NCBI RefSeq assembly: GCF_000283155.1
Contig: NW_004454282.1
Coordinates: 1,912,441 to 1,976,440, forward strand
Direction of reading: 5' to 3'
From: Ceratotherium simum simum
Lineage: Eukaryota > Chordata > Mammalia > Perissodactyla > Rhinocerotidae
DNA: 64,000 nucleotides
In this document: piece after piece, positions 54,646-64,000 of the stretch
How positions within the stretch are numbered: the first letter of the stretch is position 1
Layout: every line of letters starts with the position of its first letter
Program-made: the position numbers and the translations under genes
Notes under the pieces: model-generated
Seen by the model: only the letters and a program-made list of their open reading frames with translations
Told to the model about the DNA's origin: nothing
Databases searched by the model: none

Positions 54646-55939
54646 CTGCTTCCTGGACTGTGGAGTCAGAACAGGTAATAATATGACAGTGACTCAGCAT
54701 TCTAGCTCTTGGATTACCAAAGAGAGCAAGGACCTGGGATGCATCAATTAAAATGTATCATGCAGGGAAACTTAACTTGGGTTTCCCAGACACCTAAGGA
54801 TTAATCAGACTTGCTGTCTAATATTTTATCTTAAGCTGACCTTAGAAGCTTAAAAAAATACTTTTGACAAGCTGGGAAGAAATGTTCATAGGAGAGTGAT
54901 GCTAGGGTAAGAAAATGAGACAACCCACAACATATGGAAAGAATTAAGGATGTTCTGCCTAGAAAAGAGATGCAGTAGTGGTATGGTTTTCTGGTTTTGT
55001 TTGATTTTTGCTTTTTTCTTTGGCAGGGTTATTTTAACTTTTCTCCCAGACAATGATGGCCAGTGTATACATACACACACATACACACAACAGGCGAGGC
55101 ATATTAGATTCCACACTGAGAAGTTTATGTTTTGTTTTAATAATAAGACTTGCACATCAAAATGAGTTTTGGAGAGAGCCTTCTCTCAAGGTCTTAAAGA
55201 TGTAGGGACCTCTCACTTTTCTGGGATGGTATAGTGTTTTCTCATGAGAAGGAAGATTGAAAAGCTGCATGAGCACTCAAGGTTCTTTTCATCTGCATAA
55301 TTCTGTGATTTCCAAGATCACGAGCAAGAGTTATGGAGGACTTCAGCCATGTCCTTAGAGTTTGCAGGACACTAGTGGAATCTATATTAACTCATTTGAC
55401 CATGACAGAACCACGGAAGACGCTGGGGTGGCAATGAACTGGATTTCTCTGCTTGTTCTTCCAGCTGATTATGGTTCTGTGCAGTGAGGTTTAAACATCC
55501 TCCCCCCGCCCCCCCCAAAGGACCAGTTAGCTTTGCTCTGTCCTGTGGGGACAGCCTATCTCTGGAATCCCAGCCAACCTCCTCACATACTCACAAACTC
55601 ATCATTTCTCACCTGGGAAGTCAGGTGAAGAACTTGGGTCTCTTCAAAGCCATCTGAAGGAAAAACACCAAGTATGTGGGCAAATGCTGGTGAGATATTT
55701 TTCTCTTCAGATATGAAGGCTAGCACTGTCAAAATAGAACCCTAGTGAAGAAGTTTCCAAATGGCTTCACCCTCAGGACTGAACAATGGAGTGAGAGATT
55801 TGCTCCAGGCCAGTAAGATGCTTTAGTAATTAGGAGGAAAATATTACATAGGGCTCCCAAATTATATCCCCAGAGCCAACCCTATTACCTTATATAGAGT
55901 GTAGTAGCAATAGGAGGAAGATAATGATATCCAGCATTA
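54646..55939. other. Unassigned sequence
   Basis: A CA-rich microsatellite lies at about 55068-55089 and a C-rich run at 55500-55517. No gene or dispersed repeat was recognised. Confidence 0.35.
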
Positions 55940-56145
55940 TCGTGCCTTTCCAATGTGACGGAATCCCACACCCCTTATATGTATTAACTCATTTAATCCT
56001 TGCAACAACTCTATAATGTAGATACCCACTTTATAGCTCAGGAAACCATGGCACAAAGCAATTAAGTAACTTGCCCAAGGTCATACAAGTAGTGTGTACT
56101 CAGTAAATATTTGTAGAATGAATGAATAATGAATGAATGAATATA
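55940..56145 (-). mobile_element. MIR SINE, antisense, followed by an L2-like tail
   Basis: 'atgtattaactcatttaatc', 'cttgcaacaactctataatg', 'ctcaggaaaccatggcacaa' and 'acttgcccaaggtcatacaa' are antisense MIR to about 56090. Then 'ctcagtaaatatttgtagaa' with (TGAA)n to 56145 is a sense L2-type terminus. Confidence 0.8.
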
Positions 56146-56214
56146 CAAGTGTTTTAGAGGAGAGAGTCCTTTATTCAAATTCTCAGTTTATAGCAGTCCT
56201 GCTTTCTAGGCAGG

Positions 56215-56330
56215 GCACTTGCAAGAATGGGCTGTGTGACTGTGGATGACAGATGAAGTAAGTGGCAGAGCAGGGATGTGAACTTGGGTCTGTCTGACTC
56301 TGATCTGCACCGTTAAAGCACTGGGTTATG
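56215..56330 (-). mobile_element. MIR fragment, antisense
   Basis: 'agtggcagagcagggatgtg', 'aacttgggtctgtctgactc' match the antisense MIR head. Confidence 0.65.
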
Positions 56331-57009
56331 TTTTTTCTTCAATTGCAGCTATAAAACAAAAGGATTGGACTAGGCTAGCCCTCATAATGCATCCGGCTCT
56401 AAAAATTTTATAATTCCATTATTAAAGTAAGGCTTATGTAAAATACAACATGAGGTATTTTTTATTACTTTAAAATTTTGAAATCTAGCTTGATATTTTA
56501 ATTTAACCAATCATCATTGAATTATCCTTTAAAATTATATTGTAATTATTAACAGAGCATATTTTTAAATTGTATTTAAGAAAATTTTAAATGGATGAAA
56601 ATGCATACTTAAAGATTGCATTCTACTAACCGTTACCATCACACTGCATATTAAGTTATATCATCATTGTCTAAATTTAGAAGGTTTCTAAAAATTGAAA
56701 AGCATCTTTCTGTTACAGAGAAAAAAGACAGAAGTAAAATGATTAATTTTGAAAAACGATAGTCTTTGATATTTGCATAGATAAGTAGATTGCTGAATCT
56801 TACAAGTATTGAATGATTTTTACGAGAGCTTAAAACTGCTAGCAATATTAAAACCTACTTGAGATTTGCTTCTAAAGATTGTTTTGCTTTAAGGGATCCT
56901 TCTGACATGCCAGTGATGCATCAGAACAATTTGAGTCACTGCCATGGTGTTACAGGATGTACAGTCCAAGGCAGGGCAAAGAGAGTGCTAACTAGACAGG
57001 TCTTAGAGT
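56331..57009. other. Unassigned AT-rich sequence
   Basis: Very AT-rich from 56400 to 56840. No repeat family was recognised. Confidence 0.35.
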
Positions 57010-57235
57010 TGGAAAGAATTAGTTCCAAAACTGCATCTTAGCTCTGTGGTCTGAAGTGATTTCAGTGAGCCTCAGGATCCTTATCTGTAAAATGGGGATA
57101 ACAAGAGAACTTGCCTTATAGAATCATTGGACTCATCAATGAGATCATGCATATAAAGCCCTTTGCACAGTTTCTGCACCAAGGTAAGTACTTAGTAAAT
57201 AGTAGTAATGAGTAGAAGTGGTATTATTATGTTGA
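57010..57235 (+). mobile_element. MIR SINE, sense, near full length
   Basis: 'gtgagcctcaggatccttat', 'ctgtaaaatggggataacaa', 'caatgagatcatgcatataa' and 'aagtacttagtaaatagtag' follow the MIR. Confidence 0.82.
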
Positions 57236-57654
57236 AATCTGACACTTCTGACTGCTATGGTGTCTGCATTCCAAGGATGCTCATTCAGAGGCAAGTGGAC
57301 GGATTTTAAGAGACAAGATTCAGACTAGATGTTTGTGAAGTCAGTAGCACATGGTTGTCACCTTTTGTGGTAGACCCCAAGGAAGCTTTATATTCGTCCA
57401 GACATGCAAGAAATCTTGAGTCAGCTGATGTGCTTTGAAAGAACTGGCAAACAGATAAATACATCAGAGCCTTTTTTGTTTGTTTCTAGATTCTTTTCTC
57501 TCTCTGAAAATATTATAATGTCACTGAGTTGTCATTCATAGAATCACATTTTCCAACTGGGGAGAACAGGTTTGGTTCAGAGCTACCATTCCCCCAAAAG
57601 GAACTGAATTCAAGACATTGTCAGAGCAGACCAAAAAGCTTTAACGCTCTGGGA
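57236..57654. other. Unassigned sequence
   Basis: No repeat family or exon signal was recognised. Confidence 0.35.
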
Positions 57655-57775
57655 TCCATTGTTATATAATAAAGTTGTTGGGGCATGTAAAACTCTTAGA
57701 ACAATGGCTAGCATCTTGTAAGTACTCAATAAAGCATGCTGCTACCATTGTTATTGTTGATTCTTAGTATCATCA
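57655..57775 (+). mobile_element. MIR SINE 3' end, sense
   Basis: 'gtaaaactcttagaacaatg', 'gctagcatcttgtaagtact' and 'caataaagcatgctgctacc' follow the MIR 3' end. Confidence 0.65.
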
Positions 57776-58084
57776 TCTTCATAACATCATCATCTTGCTT
57801 CTTGACCAAACTGCAAGGCTTCTGATTGGGACCAGATTAGAACCCAATACAGTGTAACCAAGAGTCTTCGTGGGAGCAGGGTCAGTCACAAAGCAAGAGA
57901 AAGTCACCAGGCAAGCCAACCGTGTGACCCTTAAGGAGACCCCTGGTAGACTGACACAGGGGCAGGTGGCTATGATTTAGCCTCTCTATAGCCTCTACCC
58001 CATTACAGCTAGCAGATTTTCATATACACATGAAGGGGAGAGTTGAGAATACTATTAATTAAGTGCCTCGTTTTCTTTGAATTC
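57776..58084. other. Unassigned sequence
   Basis: Short CATCAT low complexity lies near 57770-57794. No other feature was seen. Confidence 0.35.
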
Positions 58085-58435
58085 TTGGGGAGCTGGAAAT
58101 AATAATTATTTACAGAGAACTTCATTTTCATTGTCTTGTTTAATCCTCCTAATCAGAGCTTCCCAGTTGGTAGGTGGCTGCATTTACAGGTCATTTGAGA
58201 TATCAGTACTCTTAGTTCTTGGGGACAGTCAGTACCACCCAGCTAGTCACCTCTGGCTACCCTTGTGGGCCAATAAATAGCATTTTCTAAGTGTGCTGAG
58301 AGGAGTGCATAGCAACTCTGGGAGGTAAGTATTATTCCCACTGTAAAGATGAGGGAAAACCTGAGATAGGGAATTCAGCCAATATTTTATAGCTAGTAAG
58401 TGTGTGGGATCACGTACTCTTAACTCTGGTTTTCC
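58085..58435 (-). mobile_element. Two MIR fragments, antisense
   Basis: 58085-58180 ('ttgtcttgtttaatcctcct') is a weak copy. 58270-58435 is clearer: 'gcaactctgggaggtaagta', 'ttattcccactgtaaagatg' and 'tttatagctagtaagtgtgt'. Confidence 0.6.
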
Positions 58436-58545
58436 TCCAGGCTGAGTTAGTCACACTGTCCTTTATTCTCCCACATCTCCTTGTCCTCACTTCAAGTATA
58501 GCATGTGTTATCTTAATATAGGATTATTTATTTGCATTGCTCTGA

Positions 58546-58565
58546 TACCACCACCACCACCACCA
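58546..58565. repeat. (CCA)n microsatellite
   Basis: Six CCA-type units, just upstream of an L2 fragment. Confidence 0.9.
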
Positions 58566-58676
58566 ACTGCTCCTTGAGGGAAAAGACTATGACTTACTCA
58601 GCCTTGGGCCCCTGGCACCTAAAAGAGCATTTAGCACATGGAAAATGCACTTAGCAAACATTCAGTGAATGCAAGA
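58566..58676 (+). mobile_element. L2 LINE 3' end, sense
   Basis: 'ctccttgagggaaaagacta', 'tgacttactcagccttgggc', 'ccctggcacctaaaagagca' and 'caaacattcagtgaatgcaa' match the sense L2 3' end. Confidence 0.7.
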
Positions 58677-58755
58677 GGAAAGGAATTTCCATATCATATG
58701 TCTGTTTCATTTTGCCATACTGCTTCTTCTAAACAATTTTTACAGAATTATTTCT

Positions 58756-59162
58756 ATATAGTTTGGTTGGTGGTCTAGTGGTTAGGATTCGATGTTCTCG
58801 CTGCTGCAGGCTGGGTTCATTTCCCCATCAGGGAACCGCACCACCCATCTGTCAATTGTCATACTGTGGTGGCTGCATGTTGCTGAGGCTGAAAGCTATG
58901 CCACCGGTATTTCAAAAACTAGCAGGGTCACCCACGGTGGATAGGTTTCAGCAGAGCTTCCAAACTAAGTGTAGGAGAAGGACCTGGCCGCCCACCAAAA
59001 ATTTGGCCATGAAAACCCTGTGTATAGCATGGAGCATTGTCTGATGTAGCACCAGAAAGTGAGAGGATGGTGCAAAAAGACCAGGCAGAGTTCCACTCTG
59101 CTGTACACAGGGTCTCTAGGAGTTGGAATCAACTCAATGGCATTAAGAACAAATATAGTTTG
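58756..59162 (+). mobile_element. tRNA-Glu-headed SINE with RTE-like tail and perfect TSD
   Basis: The body at 58766-59152 (387 bp) opens with a diverged tRNA-Glu: 'tggtggtctagtggttagga' carries the A box and 'gggttcatttcccc' the B box, ending 'cagggaacc' near 58836. A 300-bp tRNA-unrelated body follows, ending 'ggagttggaatcaactcaat' and 'ggcattaagaacaa'. That tail resembles the gagtcggaatcgactc tails of SINEs mobilised by RTE/BovB LINEs. A perfect 10-bp TSD (atatagtttg) lies at 58756-58765 and 59153-59162. It is not an ERE, whose head is different. Family name not assigned. Confidence 0.85.
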
Positions 59163-59269
59163 TTAGAATTGAGATCATAAACCTGTGTTATAGCAGAGAT
59201 GTTAATGCATTACTATTTTAGAGAGGTTTTTATAGAAAGTTGAACTCATTTGGGGATGCTTTTATGATA

Positions 59270-59465
59270 TTAATGCCAAGGAAGTGTTACTAATCAAAAA
59301 GTATTCATTAAATGCATGTAGAATATCAAGTGCTATTAGAGGGGTGATGTAGGGGATGAAAAAAATGTACATGGTGTTACTTCCATCCCAAATGAGCTTC
59401 GAGACTCATTGGGGAGATAGAACGAATAGAGACAAGTCAGAAAATAATTAAGTGATCGTCTGTGG
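59270..59465 (-). mobile_element. L2 LINE fragment, antisense
   Basis: 'aaagtattcattaaatgcat', 'agaatatcaagtgctattag' and 'gagactcattggggagatag' fit antisense L2. Confidence 0.5.
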
Positions 59466-59494
59466 AAATTCTACAACAAAACAGAAAAAAATAG

Positions 59495-59695
59495 ACTCAG
59501 ACGAGATGAGTCTGGGTTTGCATCTCAAATCTGTCACATACTAGCTCTGTGATCTTGGTTAAAAGACTCAATTTATTTGACCTCCAAGCTCTCTCCTCTG
59601 TAGAATGGAGGAACGATATGAACCCACAGAGTTGCTATGATGGGGGGAAGCACTCAATACAATGCTTAGAACATGACAGTCATGTACTTCAGACA
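59495..59695 (+). mobile_element. MIR SINE, sense
   Basis: 'tctgggtttgcatctcaaat', 'ctgtcacatactagctctgt', 'gatcttggttaaaagactca' and 'gaagcactcaatacaatgct' follow the MIR. Confidence 0.75.
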
Positions 59696-59699
59696 TTTG

Positions 59700-60110
59700 T
59701 CAAATATTGGCAGCACCACCTTTGTGCAGATTTTTTTCTGTGAGCTGAGGATATAGTAGTGAGCAAAACAGATGAAATATGGTCCCTTCCCTTGTGGAGT
59801 TCGCCATCTGATGGGAGATAAAAGCATTAATCCAGTTATCACACAAGTAAATGTGAAAGTATGGTTGTATTAAGTCCAGTGAATGAGAAGTACATGAGGC
59901 CAGAAGAGAATATACATGGAGGTTTCTAAAAGAAGACCTCCCTAAAGAAGTGACATTTAAACCAAAGTCTCAAGGGTAAGTAAGAGTTACCCAGGCACAG
60001 GGGTAGAGCTTTGCAAGCCAAGGCCCAGAGGTTGGAAGGAGATTGATGGGTTTGGGGAACTGAGAGAAGACCAGTGTGGCTTAGAATAAAACAAAAGGGG
60101 AAGCATTAAT
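59700..60110 (-). mobile_element. L2 LINE, antisense
   Basis: 'ctgaggatatagtagtgagc', 'aaaacagatgaaatatggtc', 'ccttgtggagttcgccatct', 'gaagacctccctaaagaagt' and 'gaccagtgtggcttagaata' follow antisense L2 for about 400 bp. Confidence 0.75.
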
Positions 60111-60409
60111 CCCAGACCTTCCTTTCCCCCTTCCTCCAAAGTACGCTTGGAGGTTAGAAACGACAGAACTCGTATGAAGTTCCTCAAAGGGAGAGTTTGT
60201 GTTATTATGCAGAAGGGGTGGGATGTGTCAAATCTAGTCTTGGAAGGGGGAAGACAACAAAAGGCTTGAATTCCTGGAGAAAGGAATTGCATGAACAAGG
60301 GTTCAGGGGTCTTGGCTGGTTGAGTGGCAATGCCAGTGCCTGGCATATTTGGACTGGCACATGTCAAGCTCTAAGAGCTGAAGGGCACATCAGGGAGAAA
60401 GTCTCTCTT
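60111..60409. other. Unassigned sequence
   Basis: A 126-codon minus-strand frame (59987-60367) overlaps the L2 and this stretch. It is not supported as a gene. Confidence 0.35.
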
Positions 60410-60530
60410 TCATTTCTGTGTGGTCTTGCACATGTTGCTTCACTTCTCTGACTCTTGGTTGTAAAAAACAAAAAGAAAAGATGTAACATCATAGCATTGT
60501 GAGAATGGAAAGATATATAGTTGGTTTCTA
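60410..60530 (+). mobile_element. MIR fragment, sense
   Basis: 'gtggtcttgcacatgttgct', 'tcacttctctgactcttggt' and 'catagcattgtgagaatgg' follow the MIR. Confidence 0.55.
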
Positions 60531-61539
60531 GGAAGTTAGTTTACCTTCTTTTATTTTCTGCTTTCCATTGTCTTTTTGCCCCAGGTAATACATTTTCCTT
60601 TTATTGTGGATGAACTCCTGATTAAGACACTGGATTATTGAAAACACATCACTTGTGTTGCCCACAGATGTAAATTTTTTAATACTCGTTTGGGAATATC
60701 TCAAAAAATCCCTCTTGCTTGGCACGCAAATGCTTCATGTGTAGAATATTCTTGGTCACGATTGCCATTATGTAAATTGCACTTAACCACATCTGGCTGG
60801 TGGTAACATGAAAGAGGTGACTGATGTTGAGTTTGCAAGATCCTCCAAGAGATTTAGATGGTGAGTAATTTGATTAGGGTGCTAATGACCATAAAACCTA
60901 GTTGTTATTGATTTGGCCTCCGTGGACAGATCTACTTTTATGCCTGATCTCAATTATTATGGTTCATAATACAGAGATCATTTCAACACTGAGTTAGCAT
61001 GCTGCCCCTGTAATAATTTGTTTTAGCTCCATCTTTGTATTGACATATAACTAAATTCAGACACTATTACCAAATACTTATCAAAGGAGATGGTGGAGTT
61101 AGAGTCACTTATTTTTCAGCAAGATGCAGCGTTATCCTTCATACTTGTACTATGCTTTATGGTACATCTCTGGCTCCCTTTCCCCCGTTTCATTACTAAC
61201 CTGCTTTTCTCTCTATGCCTCTTGAGATCTTAAGTCTTCTACTAGACCTTTATGAGAAAAATATCCAAATTTCTCTCTAGTCATAATCTCACTCCCAAAC
61301 TCCAGTCCTGTATTTCCAAATGCCTGTTGGATCATTTCACCCTAAAAAGCACAACATCACTGAAGGGTCAAGAGGAGGCAGTGGTTTCTAGGACCTAGAA
61401 TGAGCTGTGGCTGTACAAGAGGAAGCCATAGCCTTCTGCAGAAGAACAAAGCCACTGCAAACTGGCCCAGCAGGGAGGGAACCAGAGGGAGAAGTACTCC
61501 ACCCTCTCTCTTTCCACCTGTTATCCCTCAAATGGAAAC
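60531..61539. other. Unassigned sequence
   Basis: No recognised repeat. The frame at 61400-61672 has no motif. Confidence 0.35.
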
Positions 61540-61900
61540 TCATCCCACTTCCAAAATGACCTCTTGCTCTTGCATGCCCCTATCTTGTTTTTGGAACCAC
61601 TATCATCATAGTCATCAGACTCAATACCTTGGCATTATTTTTAGCTGTTCCTTCCCCTTTCTCCACATCTAGTCATCTGTAGTATCTAATAGATACTTCT
61701 CTAGTTGTGGTTCTCTAATATCTCTTAAATATGGCCCTTCTTCTCTGTTCCTATCACCACAGTCCAAATTCCAGTTCTCATTACCCTTTATTTAGCTTTT
61801 TGTAAGGGTTTCTTAGTGGGTTTCCCCATATCCATTATGTTCCCACGCCAGTCTGTCTTACACGCAGCTGATGGATTAATCTTTCTGAACTACAGAAATT
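61540..61900 (+). mobile_element. L2 LINE internal fragment, sense
   Basis: 'cttggcattatttttagctg', 'ttctccacatctagtcatct', 'ctctaatatctcttaaatat' and 'tgatggattaatctttctga' follow the L2 internal order (cctgggagtcatcct, cccacatccaatcagtc, aatatctctcaaatc, agagtgatctttt). Confidence 0.5.
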
Positions 61901-62380
61901 ATCCCATAGTTCCCTGCACTAAGGACAGGGAAAGACATTTATTCGTCCGCACTGGCTATGGGATTGTGCTGGATATTTCCACACTACCCTTCTCTTCTTT
62001 ATTGTATTCTGGGAATTAGACTTGTATGGACAGTATCAATAGGTCTTTTGCCATCTGGTTTCCTGTTGGGTTATGCTTCCTACATTAGCTAGCTGAGAGG
62101 TCCTTGACCATCCTTTGTGAGTTTACCTTAACCTTGTCCATGCCTTATAAATGATCTCTTTTGAAGACTTTCTTTATTCACTCCCTTTTGAGTGTACCCT
62201 CTGTTTTCTGCTAGGTCTCTGACATGGGTAATAAATTGAGAGAAAACTCATAGCAGGCATCGTCCTAACTTTATGTCTTGATTTCCATTCCTATCTTGGC
62301 AGACCTTACATCACACTCAGAATGAAACAATTCCTATTCCATGTACTTATTCCAGTTCTGCTGCTTTGGTGTCTTTACAC
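61901..62380. other. Unassigned sequence
   Basis: No repeat family or exon signal was recognised. Confidence 0.35.
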
Positions 62381-62617
62381 CAGTGGTGTGCTGGTTAATG
62401 TTTAACAGCCAGCTCTCCAAAAAGATGAGCTCTGATTTGTAGTGTTTGCCAATTTCTGTGGTGTAAATATGCTCACCATGACCAATTTTAAGCTACAAAC
62501 ATGATGTCTGTGAACTTGAATTTGGAAAGAAAGGCTCACAATTGACTCAGGACAGCACTTCTTTGCAACAACTTTCCCTCTACCGAGGATGTCCCCCACC
62601 CCAACTCCCCACCACTG
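62381..62617. mobile_element. hAT-type MITE (unnamed family), second copy
   Basis: It starts 'cagtggtgtgctggttaatg' and ends 'ccccaccactg'; cagtggtg and caccactg are perfect 8-bp inverted ends. Shared internal words with 7977-8593 are 'tgtagtgtttgc' with 'atttct' following, and 'ttttaagctacaaacatgat' against 'tttcaagctatcaatgtgac'. The right edge is less certain than the left. Confidence 0.6.
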
Positions 62618-64000
62618 CCCAGTGCCTTACACAGAATTGCTGCTCAGAAAACTATTCCAATTCATTTCTGTTACACCTGTGGGCATTTTGGAATGGTACC
62701 GAATTACTAGCCACATGTTGATGGTAATACTTCTTAACCCAGAATTTTCTTGAGTGCTAACGTGAGTGCTAGTTAGATTTCTGAGACTTAAAAGCCCTGA
62801 AGCAAAAATAAGCTACCTGTCCACATTTTATGCCAAAAGTTGCCAAAGCTTACTACTTAGAGTTACTTAATTCTCCAAGGAAATAGTTCTCATTTGCTGG
62901 TCTTGTTTTCAAATTATGTCTTTATTATCCTCATTTAAATATAATTTGAATTAATAAACCACCATTAAAATACATTTCCTCACTATTATAACCATTTGAA
63001 CATTCCACAGTTTAAATTGTGTCCCCTTAAACCTAAAACTCTACAGAAAACTTTTAAAGTACATGTTAGTCCTAGATAGGTAAGATTGCACTGCAGTTTT
63101 TTCTAAAATGTATTTTATTAAGAAATAACCTTTTTATTTAGTGAACCTTTCTAAGAGATAACTTTAATTTTGCTTCATTAAAAAAATGGTTCCTATATTT
63201 AAAGTTCAAAAAGTAACTACAATTTCGATTAGGACAGTAGGAGGTAAAGTAATAAAAATGATCTTATAGTAGCATTAGATTATTTTATATTTTAATAGTT
63301 ATGAATGAGAATATGGATATTCAACTAAAACTATTCTTTTTACTTTTAATTTAATAAAACACGTAAATTGAAGAGAGACGATAGAATGCACTATGATTTA
63401 TAATGCCTGCTGACATTTTAATATTCTTAGCTGTTCCTTTGCACCATTTGATTACACAAAGCCTAAACTGTGTAATTAAAGACCATCCTATTAATGTGCT
63501 CTGGTGGATTTATGGCATCCAGGTCATCAACGATCTGAGCGCTTTGAGTATTGGACCATTAGTTTCAAATGCATACTAACATCAGGGAACACACTGGCAT
63601 CAAGGAGAATCTATAATAAACTTTCAAATTCAGGGAAGTAGCTTTCACCTGATTTTAATTTACCAAAACAATTTAAAAACCTGATTACCAGAAATCGTAA
63701 TTAACTAGAATTTTTTTCCTCTGCAGTCCACTTTTAGAAGAAAAGGGAAAATTGAAAGAAAATAAGTTAATAATCAAGCCTTTAGATTTTAAAAAAATTC
63801 CAATATGAGTTCTTTATCAGGGCTTTGAAGAAAAATATCTTTAAAAAAACCAAAAAGTGAACTATCCTGATTAAAGGCAGGAAAGTAGATATTAAAGATT
63901 GAAACTAAAAGCTTTCTAGGAAACCTTCAGCTACCCAGAAAATTGAATTTGCACATTCCCTGAACCCAATCTTCTGGTCAACCAAGGTTTTACACTACAA
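62618..64000. other. Unassigned AT-rich sequence to window end
   Basis: AT-rich with many TAAT/ATTA words. I see no repeat family and no exon. It may contain conserved noncoding DNA, but that cannot be judged from one sequence. Confidence 0.35.

Noticed and set aside
58766..58836. Possible functional tRNA-Glu gene
   Set aside because: The anticodon-stem and B-box regions are diverged and it is fused to a 300-bp SINE body with a TSD, so it is a SINE head.
1..64000. CRISPR arrays, operons, phage or plasmid features, or a new gene system
   Set aside because: No regularly spaced repeats and no run of adjacent coding genes. The SINE, LINE and LTR content shows nuclear mammalian DNA.

Overview
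This is a stretch of mammalian nuclear DNA. The clade can be read from its SINEs. Seven or more copies belong to the equine repetitive element (ERE) family, whose tRNA-like head begins ggccggccccgtggcttagc and whose body runs on to tatctactggggctttgg. EREs are known from perissodactyls (horses, rhinoceroses, tapirs), so the window is most likely from a perissodactyl. I cannot choose between Equus, rhinoceros and tapir. MIR, L2, L3/CR1, MER20-type hAT and MaLR LTR fossils are the shared placental background.

Layout. Positions 1-46,400 are AT-rich, with no supportable protein-coding exon. They form a mosaic of old repeats (MIR, L2, L3/CR1, hAT, MaLR LTRs), several ERE insertions (about 2.1, 2.8, 8.0, 8.2, 15.3, 32.0 and 38.6 kb) and some L1 3' ends. 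One of these, at 39.8-40.4 kb, is a fairly fresh insertion with a perfect 19-bp target-site duplication (TSD) and a still-open ORF2 tail. A 100-N assembly gap lies inside the ERE at 15.3-15.8 kb and is flanked by identical 88-bp sequences, so it looks like an assembly artefact.

Positions 46,500-47,450, with a weaker shoulder to about 48,320, are a dense CpG island with GC boxes, a consensus CCAAT box and a strong splice donor (GGG|GTAAGT, intron starting at 47,299). This is the only clear gene signal. It reads as the promoter and noncoding first exon of a plus-strand gene whose remaining exons lie beyond the window. I cannot name the gene. Positions 47,299-64,000 would then be first-intron sequence: MIR and L2 fossils, one ERE, a MER20, a 3'-truncated U2 snRNA retropseudogene at 53.26 kb, a tRNA-Glu-headed SINE at 58.77-59.15 kb, and a 14-bp palindromic POU octamer pair 1.5 kb downstream of the donor.

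The other open reading frames are chance frames, repeat-derived frames or GC-rich frames in the island. I found no rRNA, functional tRNA, CRISPR or prokaryotic-type gene cluster, and no evidence of a new biological system. What deserves a second look is the gap artefact, the orphan promoter, the nested and unnamed repeat families, the U2 fragment and the tRNA-Glu SINE. All family names come from memory of consensus sequences, without a database search, and edges are approximate unless a TSD fixes them.
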